Assembly (NCBI GenBank): GCA_947471745.1
Contig: CANJKZ010000180.1
Span: 330,001-394,000 of the forward strand
Direction: 5' to 3'
Source of the DNA: Closterium sp. Naga37s-1
Lineage: Eukaryota > Streptophyta > Zygnematophyceae > Desmidiales > Closteriaceae
Length of the DNA: 64,000 bases
Numbering within the stretch: the first letter of the stretch is position 1; every line of letters begins with the position of its first letter. The notes under the pieces were generated by a model that was not told the origin of the DNA, ran no database searches, and saw nothing but the letters and a program-made list of their open reading frames with translations. The position numbers and the translations under genes are program-made. This document shows positions 24,543-35,646 of this stretch, one piece after another.

Positions 24543-24874
24543 CTAACAGATGAGAAAATCCACGTGGCGACCAGATACATCGAGCCAAACACGGTGCGCC
24601 TGAATTTTGGACGGGTCAAGTGTTGGTTCTGGGACATGTTGTTCTGTCGGCGCAGCTTTCTGTCGCGCAATGTCGGTCGTGGGAGGCACGAACTTGCAAA
24701 GTAAGCTGACGTGGAAGGCGTCATGTATGCGCCAGTCGTTGGGTAGAAGCAGCTTCGTTGTGACAGGTGTCACCATCTTGAGGATCTTGAAGGGCCCACA
24801 AAAACGTGGCCGTAGTTTTGACGAGCCGGGTAGGCGAAGGTTTTTCGTGTCGAGCAGCACTAGTTGCCCAGCTG
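24543..24874 (-). pseudogene. Element H integrase C-terminal part
   Basis: The minus-strand frame reads TAGQLVLLDTKNLRL, then LRPRFCGPFKIL and DAFHVSLLCKF. This is the GPY/F-type end of a gypsy integrase. It continues the integrase at 26529-27442, from which it is separated by element B. Confidence 0.85.
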
Positions 24875-24879
24875 TCAAG

Positions 24880-26523
24880 TGTCAGAATATTATGCTCTAG
24901 CCTGTAGTGGGGTGCTCTATAGCGAGTACAACCCTTCTAGGGTTTGCTATTTGTATCCTCATTCTTGCTAGTTCAACCCCTCCTTTTTTGCCTAAACTTT
25001 TCTTGCCTAGCTAGGACTTACCTAGCTATGGCTCCTAACTCTACCTACCATACCTACTATTCTCACATGGTATTAGAGCGATATGCTCCTGGCCTGTGGG
25101 CCCCACCTCACTGCTTCCGCTGCTACTGCTACTCCCTGTCCGCCGCGCGCCCCGTGGTGCGCGGCGTCGAAATTAGGGTTTTTCAGCCCGCCGTGCGCCC
25201 CGAGGCGCGCGGCGGTTTTCTGCCCGCCGTGCGCCCCGAGGCGCGCGGCGGTTTTCTGCCCGCCGTGCGCCCCGAGGCGCGCGACGGGTTTCTGCCCCGT
25301 CACTCGGCGCGTCGCCCCCAGGAGGCGCTACGACGGGCGACGGGGACCCGCGCGTCGCCCCCCGTCGCCCGTCGTGGCCTGCGCGCGGCCCGTACAGCCG
25401 GCGCGCGGCCCGTACGGGCTGCGCCAGGCCCGCGCGCGGCCCGTACGGGCTGCGCCAGGCCCGCGCGCGGCCCGTACGGGCTGTGCCAGGCCCGCGCGCG
25501 GCCCGTACGGGCTGCGCCAGGCCCGCGCGCGGCCCGTACGGGCTGCGCCAGGCCCGCGCGCGGCTCGGGCCGCCTGCGCGCGGTTCGGGAGGCTGTGCCA
25601 GGCCCGTGGGCGGCCCGTTCTTCGCTGCCCCTGTCCTCCCCGCTGTCCCCCGTGCTTCTGAAGGCGCCCCACCCCTCCTTCTGCCCGTTCTCCTGGATTA
25701 GGGTTTGGGGGTGGGGGGTATGGGGGTGCAGCTTCTGTGTGCCGTTCCCTGCTCCTCCTCCTCCTCCGTCTCCCTGTGCTGCAGCTGCCGCTGAGGGGGG
25801 GTGGACCTGTTGGAGCCGTCGGAGTGGTACTAAGGGAGGGTGAAGGGGGAGTGGAGCTAGGGGTGAAGCAGGGGGTGTGTGTCAGGGGGGGTGGTACTGT
25901 TTGGGGGAGGTTGAACGGAGGTTGCCGTCGTGTCGCCAGCAGCACCTGTAGTCCGGGGAGTTGCTCCGGTAGCCCAGTCGTAGCCACCTGTGCCAGTCGC
26001 CCGTGGGTCCGTTGCTCGTCTGCCGCTACTTTTAGCCGCGGGGCCAGTTACTCCAGTAGTCCGGAGCGCTGTTCCGGTAGCCGCTGTGCCAGTGTGCCTC
26101 CTGTTGCCCGTGTGTCTGCAGCTTCAGCCGTCGCCTCCTATCTCCTCTCCTCTCACTGTCCCTCCTCCTCCTCACTTGCCCGTTGTGACTACCACTAGCT
26201 TTGCTCATAATTGTGAACTTTAAACTATTGCTTCCTGAACTTGTGCTCAGAATGTGTGGTGACATTGTGATCCACCCTGAGCTTGTTCTGCTTTGCTTGC
26301 TCTGCTGATTACACCCCACTTTGGCTATGGGGGTGTGTCAGAATATTATGCTCTAGCCTGTAGTGGGGTGCTCTATAGCGAGTACAACCCTTCTAGGGTT
26401 TGCTATTTGTATCCTCATTCTTGCTAGTGCAACCCCTGCTTTTTTGCCTAAACTTTTCTTGCCTAGCTAGGACTTACCTAGCTATGGCTCCTAACTCTAC
26501 CTACCATACCTACTATTCTCACA
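24880..26523 (+). mobile_element. Element B: non-autonomous LTR retrotransposon nested in H
   Basis: Two 188-bp LTRs (24880-25067 and 26336-26523) begin TGTCAGAATATTATGC and end TTCTCACA, with about two differences seen. They are flanked by TCAAG (24875-24879 and 26524-26528). The primer site TGGTATTAGAGCG follows the 5' LTR. The internal 1.27 kb lacks gag and pol. It has a leader with repeats of CGCGCGGCCCGTACGGGC and CTGCGCCAGGCC, then a tail with GTGATCCACCCTGAGC and TTTGGCTATGGGGGTG before the 3' LTR. It is a close relative of element C. Confidence 0.94.
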
Positions 26524-26528
26524 TCAAG

Positions 26529-27442
26529 ATGATTTCCCATCATAAGAGATCCGTGTATTTGTGGGAAGTGGTATTTTGCCTTGCGGATTGTGTCCGCGGC
26601 CTTTTCGCGAATTTCCTGCAATTCCGTCACAACAGTTTGTGGCCGTGGGACTGGGTTGTCTAGTGTATTCGTTGTAAGCACCACCGGGTCCATCCCGGAA
26701 TTTAAGAAAAATAGAGAGCTATTAGTCGTGCTGGACGGGGCGTTGTTGAACGCAAACTCCAGCATGGCGAGCGAAGTTTCCCAGCGAGCGGGGTCGAGGC
26801 AGTTTGTCCTGATCAGCTGCTCCATTGTCTGATTGGTTCGCTCAGTCTGGCCATTCGTTTGCCGGTGGTATGCCGATGAGAACTGTAGCTTCGTGCCGTA
26901 CTGCGACCACGTCTCTTCGTAGAATTTCGACGTGAACTTTGGGTCCCCGTCGTTGATGATTGCCGAGGGGATTCCGTGCAGTCGCGCACAGTTTCTTCGG
27001 CTGTGATTGTTGTACGACACGGTGCAAAGTGCACCACTTTTGTGAGGTGATCGACGACGACGAGAACAGCGTCGTTGCCGGACGGCCCAGCTGGCAGCCC
27101 TATGACGAAATCCATCGTCACCTGTTGCCACGGTCGTTCGAGTGGCTCGAGGGGTTGTAGCAATCCAGCTGGCCATTGACGCGTCGATTTCATAGCTTGG
27201 CACACCCTGCATGAGGATACATATCGCTGCACGTCGTTAAAAGAGCCAAGCCAATAATATTGACGGTGCAAGAATTTCTGGGTTTTGTCAACCCCGAAAT
27301 GTCCGGAGAAATTGGAGTCGTGGACCTCTTGGATAAGGAGTTCACGCAGCAGCCGGTAAGCGGGAACCCAAATCCGGTCAGTTCCGGCTTTTAGGTAGTA
27401 TACCCCCTTTTGCGTCGTGGCCTGCTGATGATTTCGAGTCAT
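26529..27442 (-). pseudogene. Element H integrase core
   Basis: The first frame has the zinc-binding H-H-C-C module (HDSNFSGHFGVDKTQKFLHR, then CRVCQAMKS) and the first catalytic Asp context (QVTMDFVIGLP). A frameshift near 27020 leads to the second frame with NDGDPKFTSKF and NGQTERTNQTMEQL, the rest of the DDE core. The break makes it non-functional. Confidence 0.88.
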
Positions 27443-27499
27443 GAAGAACGGGTCCGTAGTGTAGTCGTGGATGAATAGCCCCGTAAGTAGCGGGTTCGC

Positions 27500-28938
27500 C
27501 TAGGTGATGAGTACTGCAGCGGATTGAACTGTCGGTCGGGTCAGGGCGTCGGCGATGTAATTCGCCCCTTTCTTGTACGTGATGCGGTAGGTGAAATGGC
27601 TCTCCATATAATCGAGCCAACGATTTTGACGCGGATTGAGGTTGGGCTGGGCTCGCAGATACTGTAGGGACTTGTGGTCCGTGCGAACTGTGACGTCGAC
27701 GCCCACCAAGTAGCAGCGCCATAGTTTGAACACGTGTATTATGGCACGCATCTCCTTGTCATGTATCGGGTGCTTGCGCTCGGGTGACTGCAGCTTGCGT
27801 GATTCGTAGGCTATCGGCTGCAGGCCATTCCCGAAATCCTGGAGAAGTACAACTCCGATGGCGAAATATGAGGCGTCGGTGATGATTTCAAACGGCTTCG
27901 ATGGATCGGCGATGCGTAACACAGGAGAGGAGACGAGAAAATTCTGTAACTCCTAGAAAACCGCCTCAGCGTCCTCAACCCACACAAATTTTTTGTCCTT
28001 GTGCAGCAGGTCAGTCAGCGGGCCGGTTATCCCCGCCATATTCGGGATAAACCGCCTGGCGTAATTCACAAACCCCATAAAACTTTGCAGCTCCGTGACA
28101 TTAGTCGACGACTTTGCACTCCTTTATAGTCTTGATTTTCGCCGGGTCAATTTTGATGTCGTCGCGGGAAATGACATGCCCCAAAAACTCCAATTTGTGC
28201 TTAAAAAACTCGCAATTAGAGCTCTTGGTGATGAGGCGGTTCTCCTGTAGCCGCTTAAACACTGCGTCGAGGTCGCGGAGGTGTTGTTCCCTTGTCCTGC
28301 TAAATATCAGGATGTCGTCCAAGTAGACGATAACGGTCTTGTCGAGTAAGTCCCGGAAACCCTTGTTCATGGTCAGTTGAAAAGTCGAAGGCGCGTTAGT
28401 GAGGCGGCAAATTCGTAGCTCCCATAGCGGGTTTGAAACGCGGTATTGTGGCAATCTTCCCCGAAGACCCGAATCTGATGGTAACCGCCACGTAAGTCAA
28501 TTTCTGAAAAGTATCGAGCGCGCGAAGTTGGTCAAGAAGGTCGTCGATGCGTGGGATTGGGTAGCGAGACTTGATTGTCACCCGATTGAGCGCACGATAG
28601 TCGATGCATATGCAAAGCCCGCCATCTTTTTTCGGTGTGAACAGGATCGGTGCTGCGAAGGGAGATGTACTGGGTCGGATAAACCCCTTCTCCAACAGTG
28701 CTTTGATTTGGCTTTGCAGCTCCTCGAGTTCAGGCTGGGTCAACCGCCACTATGTCCGAACATTCGGCTGCGCGTCAGGTTCCAGCTGGATTTTATGGTC
28801 CCCAGGTCTCTCGGGTGGCAGTCCAGGAGGCAGATCGTTGGGGAAGATGTCCGGGTACCATCGAATCAGCTCTGCTAAACCCGGTGGGACAGCTGCACAC
28901 AACTTCTCGATGTCCTTTTCGTCGGTATCAACTGCCAA
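27500..28938 (-). pseudogene. Element H reverse transcriptase and RNase H
   Basis: RT pieces: ELQSQIKALLEKGFIRPS, FTPKKDGG, CIDYRALNRVTIKSRYPIPR, then after a frameshift TNAPSTFQLTMNKGF and YLDDILIFSRT (YLDD active site, about 28330). RNase H follows with ADPSKPFEIITDASYFAIG, TDHKSLQYL and ADALTRPT. Stops and shifts separate the blocks around 28400 and 27930-28100. Confidence 0.88.
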
Positions 28939-28994
28939 CTCGCGTAAACAAACGGCGAAAAGATGCGCGCCTCAATTGAAGTGGCAAGCTATAG

Positions 28995-29447
28995 TCATAG
29001 CTTTGATGCACGGGGCTTGGATGTAGTCAGGTGTCCATGCAGGCAACGTATGATGCTACACGATCCCGTTGTCCAGTCGATGACGGGGTTGTGTCGTCGC
29101 AGCCAATCACGTTCCAGCAGTACGTCGTAGCCGTCCAGCGTTGTCGTGAGAAACTTCATGTTGAAGCCGAAATCGTCGCCGCATTCGATCCGCATCGTCC
29201 GTGTTTCTTCCAAAATTGCCAGAGGCGTCCCATCCACGAGGCGAGCGTCAATTTCGGGGAGACACCTGTCAAGGTGCAACTTGCATTTTTTTGCTGTCGC
29301 CAAGTTGAAGAGGCTATGCATGGCCCCTCCATCGACGTACATTGTCAAATTATTTTTTAGCACTTTGTCGATGACCAACACAGGGTGAACCACATGGTTA
29401 GCCCCGTTATTCGGCCGAGTGCGATTGATTGCATGAATCGGAACCAC
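28995..29447 (-). pseudogene. Element H retropepsin-like protease region
   Basis: Frame begins HAINRTRPNNGANHVVHPVL. The active-site region reads MYVDGGAMHSLFN, where gypsy proteases normally have D-S/T-G, followed by an LDGYDVLLERDWL block. It lies between the zinc knuckle and RT as expected. Confidence 0.8.
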
Positions 29448-29593
29448 GACTCGGTGGGGATGATGGTGTTCGGGCGACAGAGCACAGTCAATAAGGGGCT
29501 TGTCTATTACTGACTCTTCCCATTTCCCGGCTCTTTCCCGTCGTTCTTCTTCGCGGCGTTCTCTTGGGGCAGTCTACATATTTGTGATCCGGC

Positions 29594-30946
29594 TGTCGCA
29601 ATAGTAGGCAGAAACTAGAAACTAGAAAGAGGGTTTTCACTAGCAGGCAGTTGAGTACATATAGCAAACCCTAATTCGGGCTGTACTCGCTACAGAGTAC
29701 CCCATTGCTGGCTAGACAAACATCACATTCTGACACACCCCCATAGTCACAGTGGGGTATAATCAGCACAGCAAGCAGTCATAGAGCAGGTTCACAAATA
29801 CAAGCAAAGCTAGAAGCAGTCACAGAGGGCAAGTGAGGAGGAGGAGAAACTGTGAGAGGAGCGGAGATAGAAGGCGACGGGTGAAGCCGCAGACACACGG
29901 GCAACAGGAACGGCGCGCATGGTGGCTACCGGAGCACTCAACCTCCGGACTACAGGAGTAACTGGCTCCGCGCTAAGCTGCAGGAGCAACGGACCCACGG
30001 GCGACTGGCGCAGCAGGCTCGCTGGGCTACCGGAGTACTCAACCCCCGGACTACTGGCGCTGCTGACGTCACAACGGCTACCTCCGGTTAACCTCCCCCA
30101 ACTGTCCCACACCCCTTTCACACACTCCCTGTTGTACCCGTAGCAATCCTCACACGCCACCCCCCTCGTACCACTCCGACGGCTCCAACACATCCACCCC
30201 CCTCAGCGGCAGCTGCAGCAGTGGGACGGAGGAGGAGGAGCAGGGGACGGCGCACACACCCTTCACCCCCATACTCGCCACCCCCATACCCTGGGTGTGC
30301 GGGAAGCGATTTCAGGTGTGCGCGAAGCGAGCACAGGCGTGCGGGAAGCGAACTTGGGTGTGCGGTAAGCAAACTCAGGTGTGCAGGGAGGGGGGCCGCA
30401 GGGCGGCGCGCGGGTCCACTGGGGCGGCGCGCGGGTCCACGGGGGCGGCGTACGGGTCCCATGAGGCAGCGTGCGGGTCCCACGGGGCGGCGCGTCAGGT
30501 GCACGGGGGCCGCGCGCGGCTCCATGGGGCGGCGCGTCGGGTGCAAAGGGGGCAGCGCGCGGCTCCATGAGGCTGCGCGCAGAGTGCGCGAGGGCCGCGC
30601 GCGGCTCCACGGGGCGGCGCGCTGAGCAGAAAACCGCCGCTCGCCCCGGGGCGCGCGGCTGGCTGAAAACCGCCGCACACTCAGGGCGCGCGGCGGGATG
30701 AAAAATGTCGCGCGCCCGGGGCGTGCGACTAACAGAACAGCAGCGGAAGCAATAGGGTGGGCCCATCCACAGGATCGACCCAGGAGGGTCGACCTGCTCT
30801 AATAGCATGTCGCAATAGTAGGCAGAAACTAGAAACAGGAAGGGTTTTCACTAGCAGGCAGTTGAGTACATATAGCAAACCCTAATTCGGGCTGTACTCG
30901 CTACAGAGTACCCCACTGCAGGCTAGACAAACATCACATTCTGACA
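29594..30946 (-). mobile_element. Element I: non-autonomous LTR retrotransposon nested in H
   Basis: Terminal repeats are at 29594-29735 and 30808-30946. In plus orientation they start TGTCGCAATAGTAGGCAG and end CATTCTGACA, flanked by CCGGC on both sides (29589-29593, 30947-30951). On the minus strand the site after the 5' LTR reads TGCTATTAGAGCAGG. The interior has no gag or pol; it carries a GGGGCGGCGCGCGGGTCC-type repeat leader (30380-30620) and a tail ending in the complement of CCCCCATAGTCACAGTGGGG. The insertion splits the zinc knuckle of element H. Confidence 0.93.
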
Positions 30947-30951
30947 CCGGC

Positions 30952-31794
30952 TTCCCGCACTTAAAAAACAACCCTGTGTAGGGGCGGTCTGGTGCATGGA
31001 CTCCGTTGATCGTGGCCCGTTGGGTTCGGTCGCGAAAACGGTTTCCCTCCCGGGAACTTGACCTCGCGTACTGCATGAGCACATTCGTGGATTCTGCCAA
31101 CCGTGCTGCTTCCAGAAACCATGTCGGGCGGCATCGGTGCACCTCATACTACATCTCGTACTTAAGGCCGCAGACGTACTTGTCTAACCGCTCCTCTTCC
31201 GACATGTCATCACTTGGTCGGCGAGGGCCATGAACGTTGCTGTGTAGTCTTGGACAGATGCCAACTGCGACCAGGTACACAGCTTCATGCGAGCTTGCTC
31301 CGAGCCGGATATGTGCTCAAAGCGATCTTGTAAGGATGCGCCCCACTCATTCCACGTGCGTATCTTGGTCACGCCGAATATCGGTGCTGCCACTTCATAA
31401 ACCGACGTTGAAGTCCCGTCTGCCGCATGTGTCACACCTGTCGGGGTCCCCGTGTCCAAGGTACGTCGCCACCACTCCAGAGCCGCTTCTCGGAGAAGCG
31501 ATGCCGCGTAATTTATACGTGTGGTGTCATCGTCAACATGCGCTGTAGTAAAGAAGGCTTCCACGCCGAATAAACACCCCTCCACTGTAGTCGTCTTATC
31601 GCTAGGGTTGAACGGGGGTGGGCTCGCGGGCTTAATCTTGATTGTAGTAACTGCAAGTGTCGCTGGCGCTGACGCTGCCGGCCGTTCACTTTCGGCGTTG
31701 CCTCGTGCGAGCTCTCCATTTGTGACGGCTCCACTTGCTCCATGGCTGGCGGGAACAGTGGTCGAGGCGAGTGTCGCGAGTGGTAACGGTGCAC
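30952..31794 (-). pseudogene. Element H gag
   Basis: Gypsy gag signature: PPPFNPSDKTTTVEGCLFGV, INYAASLLREAALEWWRR and WNEWGASLQDRFEHI. After a break the frame reads DAARHGFWKQHG or, in another frame, APDRPYTGLFFKCGKP. Joined across element I this gives a knuckle of FFKCGKP then DHKYVDCPKR, in which the first Cys of CX2CX4HX4C has become Phe. Confidence 0.82.
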
Positions 31795-31990
31795 TGTTGA
31801 GAGTTGTTCGCGGGAACAGTGGTATACGCACTGAGCAGGGACGCAAAGTAAGGAAAAGGAATTTTCCGTACACTACCCCCCCGCCCTAAGGAGGCCCTCC
31901 TTACCAAAGTGCGTGTACATCCGGAAATTTCGGCTGCGCATGTACCCGGCAAGGATAGGGTGGTTCCCGATTCTATCCAGGCGAACCTAG
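31795..31990 (-). repeat. Boundary of gypsy elements J and H: polypurine tract and LTR start
   Basis: On the minus strand a GGGCGGGGGGGTAG purine run is followed at 31872 by TGTACGGAAAATTCC, resembling the TGTAAGGAATTTTCC LTR start of H at 17050. This suggests the 3' end of J abutting the 5' end of H in head-to-tail order. The LTR body between 31872 and H's gag is too short or too decayed to define. Confidence 0.4.
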
Positions 31991-32055
31991 TGTCTTCGGT
32001 GGGCGTGTGGTCTTTCCAGCATATCAGAAATTCGATCCTACGAGCTCCACGTGGG

Positions 32056-35000
32056 TCACGAACTCGGTGGCTTAGTGTTTTTTTCGAGCGTGATGATTGG
32101 CTCTGTTGGCGGTCGTATCATGCTGGTTGGGCGGTTGTGGGGCAGTTGGCTGGTGGATGGGATGTATGGGCGAAGCAGGCTGACGTGGAAAGATGGGCTA
32201 ATGTACCAGTCAGCGGGGAGGAGGAGGTGGGCGGTAACGGGTGTGATGATGTGGCTAATGCGAAATGGCCCGCAGTATCGAGGGCAGAGTTTTGGGGTGA
32301 TGGGCAGGCGGAGGCTCTGAGTGTCGAGTAAGACAAGGTCATTAGGCTGGTAAGTCATGGGTCGGCGGTGGCAATTGGCGTTGCGCTTAGCGATGATGTT
32401 TGAATATTTTATTGCGCCTGCTGCTCGGGTCCGTGCTGCCTGTAAAATCTCGGCGAAATGTTGCGCGCGTGGCACCGGGTTGTCGGGATTCGGGGTCATG
32501 GGTACTGTGGGGTCTTGTCCGTAGTTCATGTAGAAAGGTGACTGTTGGGTCGTGGCGGATGGCGAGTTGTTGTATGCAAATTCGATGAGTTGCAGTTGCT
32601 GTTCCCATGTGGTCGGGTTGTTGCATGTGGCTCGGATTAACAGTTCCATGGTCTGGTTTGTCCGTTCTGTCTGTCCGTCAGTTTTGGGGTGGTACGATGA
32701 AGTGAACTGTAATCGCGTGCCAAAATGCTGCCACTGGTTCCGCCAAAAGTTGCTGGTGAATTTGGTGTCACGGTCGCTGATGGTCGCCGCTAGTATCTCG
32801 TGCAGTCGAACGACGGTGGCCATGAAGAGGCGGGTTGTTTCTTAGGCTGTGATTATTTTTTTGCAGGCTGCGAAGTGTGACATTTTCGTCAGCCGATCAA
32901 CGACGACCAGGATCGCGTCGTTCCTACGTGCTCCAGCCGGTAACCCCATGACGAAGTCCATCGTCACCTACTGCCAAGCACGCTCTGGGGGTGGTATCGG
33001 CTGCAACTGTCCTGCCGGCCGCTTCCGTGGTGATTTCATGAGTTGGCAGGTGGGACACGATGTCACGTGTTGTTGCACGTCGGTCAGCATCTTGGGCCAG
33101 TAATTATACCACTGCAGATGCTGCTGTATTTTCTCTACTCCAAAATGGCCTGAGGTAACCTCGTTATGTGCCTTCTGTAGTAACAGCTCCCTTAGTAAAG
33201 TGTAGCCCGGTACCCAGATGCAATCGGTGCCGGCTTTTACGTAATAAACCCCCTTTGCTGCTGCGAATTTACTCTGGTAAAGAACGGGTCTATTTGGTAG
33301 CCATGGGTAAATAGACTTGCGAGCAGTGGGCTGGTCTGGGCGACTAGTATGGCGTGGATTTGGGCAGTGGGGCGGGTCAGTGCGTCGGCAATATTTGATG
33401 CCCCTTTTTTGTAGGTGACTGTATAGTGAAAATTCGACTCGAGGAAATCGTGCCAGCGAACATGTCGTGGGTTGAGGTGGGGCTGTGCGCGGAGGTACTG
33501 TAGTGATTTGTGGTTTATACATACTGTCACGTCTGCGCCGGTTAAGTAACATCGTCAGACCTTGAATGCATGCACGATCGCGAGCATTTCGCGGTCGTGT
33601 ATTGGGTAATTTTTTTCATGCGGATGCAGTTTTCGTGACTCGTATGCTATGGACTGTAAGCTGTTGCCGAAATCCTGTAGCAGTACGGCTCCGATGGCGA
33701 TGTCGCTTGCGTTTTTAACTACTTCGAATGGGCGGTGTGGGTCGGCAATTTGCAGGACGGGCGGTGGATAGAGGAATTTTTTCAAAACGGAGAAGGCACC
33801 ACGTATACGTGACCCCCTTCCGCAGCAAATCCGTCAGTGGGGCAGTTAACAGTGCCATGGCGGGGACGAACCGACGCACATAATTAAGGAGCCCTAGTGA
33901 TGTTCGTCGGGAGGTGCCACGCTTTTACCGTGTCCAGCTTCTTTGGGTCGGTCTCAACTCCAGCCTCCGAAATAACGTGCCCAAGAAACTCTAACCTATC
34001 CTAGAAGAACTCGCACTTGAAACCCTTGGTTAGTATTCTGTTTTCGTTAGTAAGCTGCTCCTTGTCGCGGCTGTAGACCAGGGTGTCGTCGAGGTAAATT
34101 ATAACTCATTTATCTAAAAGCACTCTAAACGCCTTGTTCATGGTCATCTGAAATGTCGCCGGTGCGTTGGTCAGCCCGAATGGCATCACTGTGTACTCGA
34201 AGGAACCGTACCTAATCCTGAATGCCGTCTTAGCGCAGTCTGATGGTTCGACCCTAATCTGATGGTAACCTCCTTGTAAATCGACTTTCGAAGAAACCCG
34301 TGCTGTTCGCAGTTGATCTGTACATTCGTCGGCGCGGGGGATGGGATATCGCGACTTGATTGTTACCTCGTTCAGTGCTCGTAGCCGATACACATGTGAA
34401 ACCCCCCGTCCTTTTTCGGTGTGAACAGTATCGGTGCGACGAACGGTGACGAGCTCGGTCGGATGAATTTTTTCTCTAACAGGTAATCTAACTGCTTCCT
34501 CAGTTCGTCTAGCTCAGGTTGTGCCAGTCAGAACTATCGCTGTATGGTTGGATGTGCGCCCGGTTCTAATTTCATGCAGTGATCGTGCGCGCGCTGAGGT
34601 GGCAGTCCCTTTGGTAAATCATATGGAAAAATCCACAGGTACTGTTTCAGTAGTTCCTGTAGTTCGGGCGGTACGGCTGCTAGCAAATTTTGAAAATCGC
34701 TCGGCTGCTCTGCTTCTCCTACCAATGCAATATCCACCGCGTACACGTCAGCTCCAGCGGTGACATCCCGTTTCATCGTGATGGCGTTGACATGGACCGT
34801 TGAAGATTTAGGTGACTGCCAGCGAGGTAGTTCGACCCAATTACCACTACTTCGCACAGTGCAGCTACCCATCGTCCAGTCAATTCGCGGGTTGTAGCGT
34901 CGCAGCCAAACACGTCCCAGTAGAATGTCGTGCCCATCAAGTGTCGTCGCAATCATTTCCTGTGTAAACCTGAAATTTCACCCTCTCCACTCCCGTATGG

Positions 35001-35640
35001 CCAATGGCGTTCCGTCAACTAAGCGTGCATCGATCTCCGGTGATCAGCGGCTAAGCGTCAGTTGCAACTTTCGTGCAGTTACGGTGTTAACTAAATTGTG
35101 ACTCGCTCCTCCGTCTATAAAAATCTTCACTGCTGTCCCCTGCATTTTCCCGTAAATCAGTATTGGGCAATCCGTTGCTGTACCCTCCTTATTCATCCGA
35201 GCCCGATCGATAGCGTGAATCGGTACTCTAACTCGGTGAGGGTCGGCGAGGTTGGGCGACCAGATTATATCGTCAGTAGTTGGCCGGTGTTTCCCTGCCT
35301 CTGAGGCTCCCTCCCCTGCTTTGCTCCACGGCGTCTCAGCTTCTCTAGGCATTCACTCTTGCGATGGCCCGGCATATTCCAAGCAAAGCAACGCCCCTTA
35401 AATGGCGCAGCAGCTGCATTTGCCGCAACGGCATGTACAGTGGTTTGCTCGATCGGTCCCCAAGGGTGATGTCCGTAATAGGACCCCAGTCTCGGACGGC
35501 ACAAGATGTCGATTTTCTCGGCGAGTGCGAGGATCTCGTTGAAATTCAAAAGCCTGCGTAGCATGATTTCGTGCGAGATGTCCGGCTTCAGCCCTCCGAC
35601 ATAACGGTCCACCCGCTCCGCCCCGTACATGTAACCGTCT
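32056..35640 (-). mobile_element. Element J: Ty3/gypsy retrotransposon, 5'-truncated and degenerate
   Basis: Minus strand, right to left. Gag end and knuckle lie at 35630-35265 (YGAERVDRYVGGLKPDISHE, CFAWNMPGHRKSEC). Protease is at 35352-35044 (IFIDGGASHNLVN). RT is at 34956-34106 (RALNEVTIKSRYPIPRADEC, FGLTNAPATFQMTMNKAF). RNase H is at 33785-33237 (DFGNSLQSIAYESRKL, NHKSLQYLRAQPHLNPR). Integrase is at 33250-32056 (HNEVTSGHFGVEKIQ, SDRDTKFTSNFWRNQWQHFG, DGQTERTNQTMELL, GPFRISHIITPVTAHLLL). Several frameshifts are present. The 5' end is cut at 35646 by the LTR of element E. Confidence 0.85.
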
Positions 35641-35646
35641 TGCCCG

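Larger units (their letters stand above)
16710..31794 (-). mobile_element. Element H: Ty3/gypsy retrotransposon, degenerate, interrupted by A, B and I
   Basis: Reading from right to left on the minus strand: gag (31.7-31.0 kb), CCHC knuckle (split by element I), protease (29.4 kb), RT (28.9-28.1), RNase H (27.9-27.5), integrase (27.4-26.5, then 24.87-24.54 after element B), polypurine tract (complement of the C run at 17054-17080), and a 3' LTR at 16710-17050 starting TGTAAGG and ending GTAACA. Three insertions (A, B, I) each leave clean 5-bp duplications in H. The 5' LTR is not clearly identifiable; the region abuts gypsy element J. Multiple frameshifts mean it is dead. Confidence 0.8.
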
